A stretch of DNA of 42,742 nt from contig QZJZ01000074.1 in NCBI GenBank assembly GCA_003599815.1, positions 1 through 42,742 on the forward strand, written 5' to 3'. Source of the DNA: Candidatus Auribacter fodinae. Lineage in GTDB: Bacteria > Auribacterota > Auribacteria > Auribacterales > Auribacteraceae. Positions within the stretch are counted from its first letter, which is position 1; the number at the start of each line of letters is the position of its first letter. The notes below the pieces were generated by a model. The model did no database searches and had not been told where the DNA came from. It saw nothing but the letters and a program-made list of their open reading frames with translations. The position numbers were made by a program, and so were the translations under genes. Positions 17,995 to 26,349 of the stretch are shown here, piece by piece.

Positions 17995-20900
17995 TCAGTT
18001 TTTTTTGAGCAGAGTACCGTCGCCGCTATTGAGGTCAAGGTAGGATTGCGCCGCAACTTTGTATATTCTGGTTTCAGTATCCTGAGTAATAGACGTATCT
18101 GTCCATGACTGGGTACCGTCACCATTATGTGTACTTGCCTCATTGTAGACGCGTGAGCCAACTTCCGTCCATTGCTCGTCAGCAGGATGTTTCCAGTAAA
18201 TGGTGTACCATCCATATTCCTGTCCGGGCTCGGCGCTTGTCCATGTGATGGTAGCCGCAACACCATCCTGCACTGGGGTTATTTCACAGCCGCACATGGC
18301 AAAAAATGATGAAGGGTCAGCAGGATCCATCCCCGCGACGATTTCCTGATAATCCGTTTGCCCGTCATTATCAGTGTCCACACTATGGGGATTCGACCCG
18401 AACGCATGTTCGACATTGTTGGATACGCCGTCATTATCGTTGTCCAGAGACGCGTCACCTGATTCCAGCGGATCGAGGTTGTTATCGATTTCCCATTTAT
18501 CAAACATGCCGTCATAGTCCGTATCATTGTTATTTAGAGCCGTGCCGTACGCAAGCTCCTCACTGTTCATTATACCGTCACAATCATAATCACCATCATT
18601 ATCAAGAACATATACAATAACCGACCTGGGCACAGACCAGTTGTCCCCGGCATTTCTAACCCGTAACGATACCGTATACTCGCCCGTTGACGCATACGCA
18701 TGTTCAACAGTCTCTGCAACTCCAAAATCGGTCAGATCGCCAAAATCCCATTCAAACTCAAGCGGTGTCCCCTGCGGATTCGACGAGCCTGAACCATCCA
18801 TAACCACAGTATACCCGGGAACAGTATAGTAATCATCGCCCGGGTCAGGCACAGGTATGAAAAAAGCGCCCCTCAGTTCTATTTTATCAAGTGTCAACCC
18901 TGTGTGCCAGACATTCACCATAGTATGGAACCCTTCATCGACCTTGTTCAGTGTAAATGACTTGGTGGCCGTGGAATGAGGGCTTATATACACACTGCCG
19001 ACAGGGATATACTGCATTTTTACTGTATCAGATGAATATTGAGACATTCTATCTTCATGAGTAAATGATATCTGCGGGTATTGAGCTGAAATAGTGGCAT
19101 CAGAGTCATTCCTGAAATGGAAAATCAACTGTTCGCCAGCCCGGAAATACCTGCCTGTGCCTTTGACTACATGATGCGGCCCGGCATAATACGCGTCATA
19201 GTACGCTTCACTGAACCCGGGCGCCTCTATTCTGTTATTATCCGTAAAATCGCATAATGTAAGGGTTACAGGCGACTCCAGCACAGTCACGTTTAACGAT
19301 ACGGAATCCGAGCCGTTTACATTTGACACGGATGCCACAATGCCATAGGTATGGCAGGAATCCTGCGGTGCCGGTGTCCAGCCGGTTATCTCGCCTGAAT
19401 CAGTCACTGTCAGGAATGGTTCCACGCTGTCGTCCGTAGCGGGATCAATGCTCCATGTATACGGTCCGGCGCCTTTGGCAAGCTGAATCTGGTACTCCAG
19501 CGTCTCGCCTTCATATGCAACAACCGTATCATTCGACGGGTCGATCAGTTCAGGCGCCTGCGCCGCCTCGCTGTCAGGGCGAAACGCCCAGATACGCGTG
19601 CAGTTAAGCTGAGACACCACAACAACACAATCAGGCATGAGAATAATATCACCCGGTTCCCCGATAACCCGGTACTTTGTTTCATGGCTTGCTCTGTGCG
19701 GGACATCGGTTAATATGTATTGGTACACCAGCGCCCCGTCCGAAGCGCGATGAACCTGAAAACGGTCGTCGGCTGTACTATAAATATATTGTCCGTTACA
19801 GGCAATGGTCTGACAGGAGTAGTTACGTGTTCCGGGCCACCGGTAATAGTCAAATCCCTGTATATCGGAATGACGCACTGTGCGGAGCGGAGTTTCCTGC
19901 TCCCATAGTACGGCGCTCAGGTCAAGGCTGTACGCCGATATCTTTGCAGGCCATTGCACATACACCGCGTTGTCATCAATACAATACGACAGAGAGCGGT
20001 TGGCATACTCCGTACCCAGCGCAATTTCGCCGCTGTTCACAAAACCGGCGCTGATCTGACGCCTGACGAGGTTTGTCTCCACGCTGGTACGTCGCTCAAT
20101 AGCGTATATATAATCGCCTTTAACCGCCAGTTTCATGACGATATCGGTATTGGAAGGACGCCAGTACGTTGAACCGGCTGGACGGTAAATATCGGCTATT
20201 TCCACATCCATAGTGACAGATCCTTCATTATCCAGTACCCAATACCGAGCTTTCTCGTACGGAACTCCGCCAGCATATCCCGTAAGCGCAAAAAGAACAC
20301 ATTTGGAATCGTCCCATGCATGATCAATCAGCGAAAAATCTTCCTCTACCCGAACTGCATACCCGGTTCCGTTCCACCATTGCAGTTCACCGCCGTGATA
20401 ATATGCTATGGAATGAGGAGAACGGAACCTGTTGTTTCTCCACGCCCATTTGCCCATGAGCACACGCGAACCAAGACAGGAATGGCTATCACCGAGATAC
20501 TTGGCGGTAGAGTCGTTATCAAGGTTAACAGTGTCCCAGTTCGTCCCGTAAAAACATGCCGCATGCAGGGATACTGCTCCATCAGGCGAATCGTACAACT
20601 GAAACGCGCGTGACACCCACGTATCTTCACCGGAGGCTTTCGGGTACGAAGTCAGCCGGGCTCCTGTGACCGGGTCGATCTTCCATACGGTCGGGTCTGC
20701 GGCGCCGGTATAATCACGATTGATTTTCAGGTAGATATATGACCCATCAGCCCGTACAAGCGTGCCTTCATTATATATGTTGGTGACATGATACCCGAAA
20801 TTCCCCATGAGAGAATCATTGTCATACGGATCGAAAAGGTTCAGCGACCACGCTAAACGGAGATCAGGGCCCGGAGCTTCAGGCACACACGCTCTGCCGT

Positions 20901-21003
20901 TCGCCGGGCCATGCCATTGCCCCCAGTAATGATCCGCATCCTGCGCATACAAAGAAACAATGAGACAACACAAACTGATAATTATCAGAAAAACAAATCG
21001 CAT
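17995..21003 (-). CDS. Secreted PQQ-like propeller protein with PKD and thrombospondin-3 modules
   Basis: 1002 residues. A signal peptide ends near residue 20. WGQWHGPANG opens the mature part and is the usual first strand of PQQ-like beta-propellers; repeated W, YxY and GE/GD strand patterns run to about 480. Then follow an Ig-like domain (485-580), a beta-sandwich (585-715), a PKD domain (719-795, with FEWDFGD and HAYASTGEYTVSLRV), four thrombospondin-3 repeats (798-898, such as DTDNDGQTDYQEI) and a fibronectin-like C-terminal domain. The PKD and thrombospondin-3 parts suggest calcium-stiffened extracellular display. No catalytic residues for a quinoprotein dehydrogenase are evident, so it is probably a binding or structural protein. 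The upstream region carries palindromic repeat copy 2, and the ribosome-binding site (AGGTAAAG) is weak. Confidence 0.75.
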   Translation of the reverse strand: MRFVFLIIISLCCLIVSLYAQDADHYWGQWHGPANGRACVPEAPGPDLRLAWSLNLFDPYDNDSLMGNFGYHVTNIYNEGTLVRADGSYIYLKINRDYTGAADPTVWKIDPVTGARLTSYPKASGEDTWVSRAFQLYDSPDGAVSLHAACFYGTNWDTVNLDNDSTAKYLGDSHSCLGSRVLMGKWAWRNNRFRSPHSIAYYHGGELQWWNGTGYAVRVEEDFSLIDHAWDDSKCVLFALTGYAGGVPYEKARYWVLDNEGSVTMDVEIADIYRPAGSTYWRPSNTDIVMKLAVKGDYIYAIERRTSVETNLVRRQISAGFVNSGEIALGTEYANRSLSYCIDDNAVYVQWPAKISAYSLDLSAVLWEQETPLRTVRHSDIQGFDYYRWPGTRNYSCQTIACNGQYIYSTADDRFQVHRASDGALVYQYILTDVPHRASHETKYRVIGEPGDIILMPDCVVVVSQLNCTRIWAFRPDSEAAQAPELIDPSNDTVVAYEGETLEYQIQLAKGAGPYTWSIDPATDDSVEPFLTVTDSGEITGWTPAPQDSCHTYGIVASVSNVNGSDSVSLNVTVLESPVTLTLCDFTDNNRIEAPGFSEAYYDAYYAGPHHVVKGTGRYFRAGEQLIFHFRNDSDATISAQYPQISFTHEDRMSQYSSDTVKMQYIPVGSVYISPHSTATKSFTLNKVDEGFHTMVNVWHTGLTLDKIELRGAFFIPVPDPGDDYYTVPGYTVVMDGSGSSNPQGTPLEFEWDFGDLTDFGVAETVEHAYASTGEYTVSLRVRNAGDNWSVPRSVIVYVLDNDGDYDCDGIMNSEELAYGTALNNNDTDYDGMFDKWEIDNNLDPLESGDASLDNDNDGVSNNVEHAFGSNPHSVDTDNDGQTDYQEIVAGMDPADPSSFFAMCGCEITPVQDGVAATITWTSAEPGQEYGWYTIYWKHPADEQWTEVGSRVYNEASTHNGDGTQSWTDTSITQDTETRIYKVAAQSYLDLNSGDGTLLKKN

Positions 21004-21069
21004 TCTTTACCTGTTGTTATTTTTTCGGTTCGGGCTGGAAACTGTAAATTGGGAGTGCTGAAAAAGATT

Positions 21070-21204
21070 CTAAGTTCCTCTTTTAAGATGTCATCACGAG
21101 GAGCGTTAGCGACGTGGTGATCTCAAAATGAATAGATCTGAGATTTCCACAGCCCCTTTGGGGCTCGCAATGACATTCTCTTGTGACTTTTTCATCGCTC
21201 TCAA
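21070..21204 (+). repeat. Intergenic palindromic repeat, copy 2
   Basis: Direct repeat of 13129-13260. Its ends form an imperfect inverted pair: ATGTCATCACGAG at 21089-21101 and CTCGCAATGACAT near 21164-21176, with 11 of 13 positions pairing. It lies 67 bases upstream of the PQQ-like gene start. It has no coding potential and is MITE- or REP-like in character. Confidence 0.85.
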
Positions 21205-21433
21205 ATTAAGTATAGCACTCTGACGAATGAAATCAATAAAGTATATTTAAAGCACCGCAAAAAGGCATTTTATTACAAAAAAAGCCATTTTCAATTCAGT
21301 CCTTAGAAAAAATGTTTATTTTTGAATTAAGGTATTAACACTAATCCCTGTAAGGGTTTATAACTGCTAATGAAAACAGCCAGCGCTTGCCTGAGATTTA
21401 TTAAATGAACATTTTTCTCTTCCTTCTATCAAA

Positions 21434-21459
21434 ATTTATATGCAATGATGCATATAAAT
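21434..21459. promoter_or_regulatory. Perfect 11-bp inverted repeat, possible operator
   Basis: ATTTATATGCA and TGCATATAAAT face each other across ATGA. A partial half-site (TTTATGCAT) recurs about 20 bases downstream. It lies upstream of the promoter of the sensor kinase gene. A dimeric regulator site is more likely than a terminator, because no T-tract follows. Confidence 0.4.
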
Positions 21460-21545
21460 AATTATTCACTATTTATGCATTAAAAAGATAACTTCCTCAC
21501 TATAAGATATTTGCTTATATTTGACCGTTCTCATTAAATTACTGC

Positions 21546-21573
21546 TTGATATTATTCTCAGAAAGAGTATTAT
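21546..21573 (+). promoter_or_regulatory. Sigma-70-type promoter for the sensor kinase
   Basis: TTGATA (21546-21551), a 16-bp spacer and TATTAT (21568-21573), each one mismatch from consensus. It is about 84 bases before the preferred ATG at 21657. Confidence 0.45.
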
Positions 21574-21656
21574 GAATATAGAAAAAACCATATACAATAC
21601 GATATTATACGATGAAAAAAATATCGGCAAACTTTCTTTCTGACGAGAGACCCGCA

Positions 21657-22997
21657 ATGACAAAGGGCATAAGAAATCTACATCCTGTTGTCGCTATCGG
21701 TGTATCAAAAGAAAACCTTAGTTCATTGAACCGCTTTTTAAACACTCTTCCTGAGCATACGGGCATGACTCTTATAATTGTTCCCTATCCGGACCAAGAC
21801 ACGCCGGATATAATCGGACAGATCGATTCGCTGAAACCAAAACGATCCTTCTACCCGGCAAAACATAATACACGCCTGAAGCCGAACCATGTGTATATTG
21901 TGCAGGAAAATGTCCCGTTTTCGCTATCAAACGGCAAGCTTGTTGCTTCAGAAGAACAAATGCATGAGACCACACTCGGACACATGTTTCGTTCTATTGC
22001 AAAAACACAGGGCAATAAGGCAATTGGCATCCTTCTTTCCGGTTCCGGTTCTCATGCCCTCTCCGGCTTATCAGAGATAAAAAACGCAGGCGGCAAAACT
22101 TTTGCTCATGCCCAAAGGCTGACTCATGACGATTCCTCACACTGTAACGGCAACGGTAATTGCATCGACATGTTTTTAACGCCGGAACAAATCGCTCGTG
22201 AACTTGCCAGACTGGTTCATCAGCATTCTATTGAAAACGTACCATCTCCAAATGATCAGAAACGGCTTATGGATAAAGCTAAAATTTCCCGCATTTTTGC
22301 GGACGCGATAGTCAATTCCATCAGCGAATCACTCCTGATTCTCAACTCCGAACTACATGTTATAGAAGCAAATAAAATATTTTATCATAAATTCGATACA
22401 ACGGTTAAAGATACCGAACAGAAACTAATCTACGAATTGTGTGACCATCAGTGGAACATACCGGAATTAAAACACGCATTGGAAGAAGTGCTCCCCATCA
22501 GCAAATCTCTCAGGGATTTTGAAATCAGCCATGATTTTTTGTCAATCGGGCACAGGATAATGCTTTTAAATGCGCGCCAGATTATACTGGATGAAATCGG
22601 AATTCCCTTAATTCTTCTTACAATCGAAGACATTACACAAAGAAGAACTGCGGAAAAACAGATGGAGGAAATGGCCAAATTCCCGCTTGAAAACCCGAAC
22701 CCCGTCATGAGGATATCTTTCGACGGAACAATAATATACACAAACCAGCCCGCAGACTTTTTTCTCGCCCAGACAGGACTGCGAAACGGCTCTTTGATAT
22801 CGAGAACATGGCAGTCAGTCATACAAGAAACAATTACAAGCGGAAATCCTGTCCGCATCGAAGAAGATATTAATAATGGACAGACGTTCTGTTTCAGCTT
22901 CGCACCCCTGATACAATCCGGATACGTAAACATATACGGGCTGGATATTACCGACAGAAAAAAAAGCGGAACTAGAAAAACAACGGCTCATGGATGA
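21657..22997 (+). CDS. Degenerate CheB methylesterase-like domain with two PAS domains (5' half of a frameshifted sensor kinase)
   Basis: 446 residues from the ATG at 21657 (GAGAG eight bases upstream). An in-frame ATG at 21612 would add 15 residues but has no ribosome-binding site. Residues about 10-175 align with the CheB esterase: the nucleophile Ser17 in IGVSKEN (family IGASxGG) survives. The usual QH motif reads VPYP, and the GMGxDG loop reads GSGSHA, so the His and Asp of the triad appear lost. PAS 1 (about 210-345) has the IGHRIMLLNAR pattern seen in CheB-CheR-PAS kinases, and PAS 2 (about 355-435) begins FPLENPNPVMRIS. The frame ends in a TGA overlapping the ATG of the kinase half. 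It is likely a membrane-independent sensor and not an active methylesterase. Confidence 0.75.
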   Translation: MTKGIRNLHPVVAIGVSKENLSSLNRFLNTLPEHTGMTLIIVPYPDQDTPDIIGQIDSLKPKRSFYPAKHNTRLKPNHVYIVQENVPFSLSNGKLVASEEQMHETTLGHMFRSIAKTQGNKAIGILLSGSGSHALSGLSEIKNAGGKTFAHAQRLTHDDSSHCNGNGNCIDMFLTPEQIARELARLVHQHSIENVPSPNDQKRLMDKAKISRIFADAIVNSISESLLILNSELHVIEANKIFYHKFDTTVKDTEQKLIYELCDHQWNIPELKHALEEVLPISKSLRDFEISHDFLSIGHRIMLLNARQIILDEIGIPLILLTIEDITQRRTAEKQMEEMAKFPLENPNPVMRISFDGTIIYTNQPADFFLAQTGLRNGSLISRTWQSVIQETITSGNPVRIEEDINNGQTFCFSFAPLIQSGYVNIYGLDITDRKKSGTRKTTAHG

Positions 22998-23721
22998 AAT
23001 GGCTATAAAGCAGGAAGAACTGGAACATGTAAATCAGGAACTCGACGGGCTGATGGCTATATTAAGCCACGACCTCCGTTCTCCCATCCAGACACTTCAG
23101 GCTTACGGTAAACTGCTTAGAGAAAAGGTATACGCCCAAATCGACAATGACTCGAAACATTTTATAGACCGGATTCAGCATACGGCCTATCACATGAGCA
23201 CTTTATTATCCGATCTTCTCAGCCTATCCAAGGTCAATAAAATAAAGAACCCGTACGAAGAATTCCATGTAAACGATCTAATCGTCTCAGTCAGGGAAAG
23301 TGTTGAATCGGATTTTAACAGATTTAATGTGGAACTTATTGTCCGGGATACAATGCCCGTCATCTATTCCGACCGGGTAAAATTGCGGGAAGTGTTTCTC
23401 AACCTCATTAATAACGCCATTAAGTATTCCTCAAAAATACCGAACCAACACCCTGTCATTGAAATCGGATATACCCAAAAAGACAATTATCACGAGTTTT
23501 ATGTCAAGGATAACGGAATAGGCATTGAACCGAAATTCCATGATAAAATATTCGAACTCTTTGTCCGTCTCCATTCCCGCACTGAATACGACGGAACCGG
23601 CGCAGGGCTCAATATCACGCGCAAAATAATGAACAGCTTAAACGGAAAAATATGGGTTGCATCCGAAATCGGACAGGGAGCAACCTTCTATTTTACCGTA
23701 CCGGTTTTAAAGAAAGATTAA
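22990..23721 (+). CDS. Histidine kinase core (3' half of a frameshifted sensor kinase)
   Basis: 243 residues in the +1 frame relative to the preceding gene. Full transmitter: H-box SHDLRSP with His27, N-box LINNAIKYS, G1 DNGIGIEP, F-box IFELF and G2 GTGAGLNI. A coiled coil at its start continues upstream of the ATG in the same frame (AELEKQRLMDEM) as far as the A8 run at 22958-22965. This shows that the two halves once formed, or still form, one protein. Alternatively the ATGGATGA overlap allows translational coupling, but no ribosome-binding site precedes the ATG. No response regulator is adjacent. It converges on the DUF302 gene 26 bases away. Confidence 0.8.
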   Translation: MDEMAIKQEELEHVNQELDGLMAILSHDLRSPIQTLQAYGKLLREKVYAQIDNDSKHFIDRIQHTAYHMSTLLSDLLSLSKVNKIKNPYEEFHVNDLIVSVRESVESDFNRFNVELIVRDTMPVIYSDRVKLREVFLNLINNAIKYSSKIPNQHPVIEIGYTQKDNYHEFYVKDNGIGIEPKFHDKIFELFVRLHSRTEYDGTGAGLNITRKIMNSLNGKIWVASEIGQGATFYFTVPVLKKD

Positions 23722-23747
23722 TTGATATAACCATTTCTTATTCACAT

Positions 23748-24224
23748 CTATTTAATTGCGGATAGAATCTTTTCTTCATCCGCGCTCACAGCACCGCCCA
23801 TAACCTTTTTTATATTGCCGCCAAACATGTTACCCATCAGCCCGGTATTCATTTTTGATACAAAAACTCTGCCTTGCCCATCTTCCCACACGCCAAAACC
23901 GCACGGCATAAGGCAGGTTACAAACCGGTCAGCAGGGGTTGAAAGTACCTGATACGCATAGTCCGCTTTACACAGTTTGACCACTCCGGCTTTAACGCCA
24001 AGATCCCTGCCCTTTTTCATTAAATCATCGTTAAAATGCATTGTTCCTTTATGCGACCAGCTGTTATCCTGTATTGACTGCTCAAGTTTCGCTACGGTGG
24101 TATCATAATCAAAATTACTCTGTTGAGTAACAATCATCATTTTAGGCATGAGCACAAACACCATCACCCCGCATAGAATCAATCCGGTTACCGTTCCCGC
24201 TAAAAAGATTAGCACTTTTCTCAT
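23748..24224 (-). CDS. DUF302 protein with N-terminal membrane anchor
   Basis: 158 residues. One hydrophobic segment (about 5-30) is followed by a DUF302 domain, with the pattern of an amphipathic helix, WSHKGTMHF and a CLMPCGFGVWED core. DUF302 proteins are small periplasmic or membrane-tethered proteins of unknown function. The start has a strong AGGAGG five bases upstream. It is the last gene of the thioredoxin-RND-LolA-barrel operon, 20 bases after the barrel gene, so a supporting envelope role is inferred. Two cysteines in CLMPC could respond to redox state, but this is speculative. Confidence 0.75.
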   Translation of the reverse strand: MRKVLIFLAGTVTGLILCGVMVFVLMPKMMIVTQQSNFDYDTTVAKLEQSIQDNSWSHKGTMHFNDDLMKKGRDLGVKAGVVKLCKADYAYQVLSTPADRFVTCLMPCGFGVWEDGQGRVFVSKMNTGLMGNMFGGNIKKVMGGAVSADEEKILSAIK

Positions 24225-24244
24225 ATCATCCTCCTTTCAAAGGA

Positions 24245-25537
24245 TTAAAAGCTGTATCGTATTCTGAAAAACATATTGGTGTTATCTTCCAGCTGACCGA
24301 AAAAGGTATGCTCTTCCCTGCCAAGAAACACATTACCGCCCGCGTAGAGTTCCACATTATCGCTCCATTTGTACGATACGGACGGGCGCAGATACGCATC
24401 TTCATCGGTTGGAGAATAAAACGTAAATAAAGACACCTTAAGCGTCTGCATCATCATCAACTGAGTCAAACGGACGGTGGCCAGTTGTCGAAGCTCATCT
24501 GCGCGGGTTTCATGGACAGCGACTGCTGAGCGGTAATCATCGTAATCGGACATATATTCCCAGTAATACTGGAGCCCCAGAGACAAATCGCGTTTCAGTT
24601 CTCTGGTATAACCGACTACGCCTTTAAACGCTGAGTTTTCGATAAGAGGGTCATCGCCGTGCGCGTCATCCTGAGAGTCATAATAGCCGACTTCAACATT
24701 ACCGATACCGCCCAATACGCTTCGCCGTATGCTTCCTCCATACACGTTCAGTTCAGGAAAAACAGAACGCCACGCTTCCATATCGAAACCGAGCGGGCGA
24801 GGATAGAACCCCTTGTAAAAATACAGCGCTGTTTCCGTGCCGGAAAAGTTTTTGCTTAAACGGAGAGCGAAAACCGAATTTTCAAATGTACGGTCAGGCT
24901 CTTCATAATGCACCTGATTTTTGAATCCCGCCTTGTCATCCAGCAAGGTATTATAGTACGATATCCGCTCGCCGGTTACAAACCGGTCGTGCTGAAAATA
25001 GGGCATCCACACGAAATCCACTGTAACGTCCTGATCGAACACCACCGGATAAAAGATTGTCCGCACGGCATCTGAAGGCGCTTTCAGGTACTCATCGTCA
25101 CGTCCTATAAAAAACGATTGCCAGTCTTTGGGAAACAGGTCGTTGATAAACACAAAATCTCCGGTTCCCCACGTCAGTATCTGACGCCCGACCTTCATAT
25201 CGAGCCAGTCAAGCGGGTACATTGCTGAATACGCTTCACGCAGGTCATATTCGGCAGTACCTTTCCATGCGTCGTACGTAATATCGTTTTTAAGCTGTAT
25301 ATCAAACGCGCTGAACCGCTTGAACATTTCAAGCTGTAAGCGGGTTTCATGATAGATTGTCCCGTGTTTCTGCCTGTCGTCGCTCTGTGTCCTGATACCA
25401 TGCCCATATTCCAGAAACCCGTGCACGGGCGGTATAACATCGCCGAACCATGATTGTTTTACTTCTTCCTCAGCGATAACCGCTGATTGCAGTACAAGCA
25501 TTAACGGCACTACCACTAAACTTGTTTTTGATTTCAT
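24245..25537 (-). CDS. Outer-membrane beta-barrel protein (DUF1302-like)
   Basis: 430 residues from the ATG at 25537, which has GGGAG five bases upstream; an in-frame ATG at 25564 would overlap the upstream gene. A signal peptide leads into a protein of alternating amphipathic strands ending in RIRYSF, the aromatic C-terminus typical of BAM-inserted barrels. Strand pairs such as LREAYSAMYPLDWLDMKVGRQ with TWGTGDFVFIND match the DUF1302/porin-like family found beside LolA-like proteins and MMPL-type RND transporters. It probably provides the outer-membrane step for a hydrophobic cargo moved by the RND protein. It is 14 bases downstream of the LolA-like gene. Confidence 0.7.
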   Translation of the reverse strand: MKSKTSLVVVPLMLVLQSAVIAEEEVKQSWFGDVIPPVHGFLEYGHGIRTQSDDRQKHGTIYHETRLQLEMFKRFSAFDIQLKNDITYDAWKGTAEYDLREAYSAMYPLDWLDMKVGRQILTWGTGDFVFINDLFPKDWQSFFIGRDDEYLKAPSDAVRTIFYPVVFDQDVTVDFVWMPYFQHDRFVTGERISYYNTLLDDKAGFKNQVHYEEPDRTFENSVFALRLSKNFSGTETALYFYKGFYPRPLGFDMEAWRSVFPELNVYGGSIRRSVLGGIGNVEVGYYDSQDDAHGDDPLIENSAFKGVVGYTRELKRDLSLGLQYYWEYMSDYDDYRSAVAVHETRADELRQLATVRLTQLMMMQTLKVSLFTFYSPTDEDAYLRPSVSYKWSDNVELYAGGNVFLGREEHTFFGQLEDNTNMFFRIRYSF

Positions 25538-25551
25538 GCACACTCCCATTT

Positions 25552-26349
25552 TTAGCGGATCCATTCACGCGGCGGGCGGCGCAGGTAACGTTCAGTAAAT
25601 ATCGATTCATCGATACCAACGTTGTATTGAACCTCGCTGAACGTAGAAACCGTATTCCCGCCAGCTTCTATATCAGTGACCTGCGATTTAGTAACCGTCG
25701 GTATGCCCTGAATATCCTCAACCTGCAATGCCTCAACCTTGCGGTAGAGAGTGTCCTGTTTGTTATAATACTCCGCTTTCACGGGCATAAAATTTTCCTT
25801 ATCGATCCAGATATAATAATATGAAAATTCGACGATGGACGGGTCTTTCGGCACATTTTTGATCTTGAAAAACTCGTCTGTGGTTTCTTCCAGCGTATGA
25901 GTATCTTCTTCAATGCTCCGCCCTGACACGTCTTCATACACGAAATGCGATCCTACAAAGCTCGACCGCCGGTCGCTCGCGGCGACACGCCGTACAAGGT
26001 CAAGCGCGGGCAGGTAGAGCCACCTGTCATCGTCACTGCCGATATGTTTCCATACCATGTACACCATTTTCCGCACATCGGAAGGGTCGTTGAAATAAAC
26101 GTAAAATTTCTGTTCGCCGCCGTCCTGCAAATCTTTGCGCAAAATGGTGAAATCGCGCTCGCGGGTACGCCCGAGTTTATCGGTAATAACCATGTGCACC
26201 CGCGCTTTGCCGTCGTCGCCGCCATAATACGCGGTATGGTTGGCTTTAGTGACAATTTCATCGACAGTCATTGTTTCCTGCGCCTGAAGGCATGTTATGC
26301 CTGTCAGGAGTGATACTGCGGTTAAAACGCTCATCGCTCTATATTTCAT
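25552..26349 (-). CDS. LolA-like outer-membrane lipoprotein-sorting family protein
   Basis: 265 residues with a signal peptide (cleavage near CLQAQE). The mature domain has the LolA-like pattern seen in proteins paired with MMPL-type RND transporters: RVHMVITDKLGRTRERDF, KFYVYFNDPSDVRKMVYMVW, DRWLYLPALDLVRRV and FVGSHFVYEDVSGR. The fold is an open half-barrel that shields acyl chains, so it is inferred to carry a lipid across the periplasm between the RND transporter and the barrel protein. Its ATG overlaps the RND stop (ATGA), which implies translational coupling. It is not the housekeeping LolA: it is longer and lacks any link to a LolCDE gene. Confidence 0.75.
   Translation of the reverse strand: MKYRAMSVLTAVSLLTGITCLQAQETMTVDEIVTKANHTAYYGGDDGKARVHMVITDKLGRTRERDFTILRKDLQDGGEQKFYVYFNDPSDVRKMVYMVWKHIGSDDDRWLYLPALDLVRRVAASDRRSSFVGSHFVYEDVSGRSIEEDTHTLEETTDEFFKIKNVPKDPSIVEFSYYYIWIDKENFMPVKAEYYNKQDTLYRKVEALQVEDIQGIPTVTKSQVTDIEAGGNTVSTFSEVQYNVGIDESIFTERYLRRPPREWIR

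Larger units (their letters stand above)
21205..21656. other. AT-rich intergenic region upstream of the sensor kinase
   Basis: About 450 bp with no gene that I can support. Its notable features are the 11-bp perfect inverted repeat at 21434-21459 and a promoter candidate at 21546-21573, both described separately. The rest is low-complexity AT-rich sequence. Confidence 0.6.

Noticed and set aside
22958-22990. Programmed -1 frameshift at the A8 run
   Set aside because: A -1 shift reads AAG CGG AAC TAG and stops at once; the kinase lies in the +1 frame, so slippage or an indel is needed instead.
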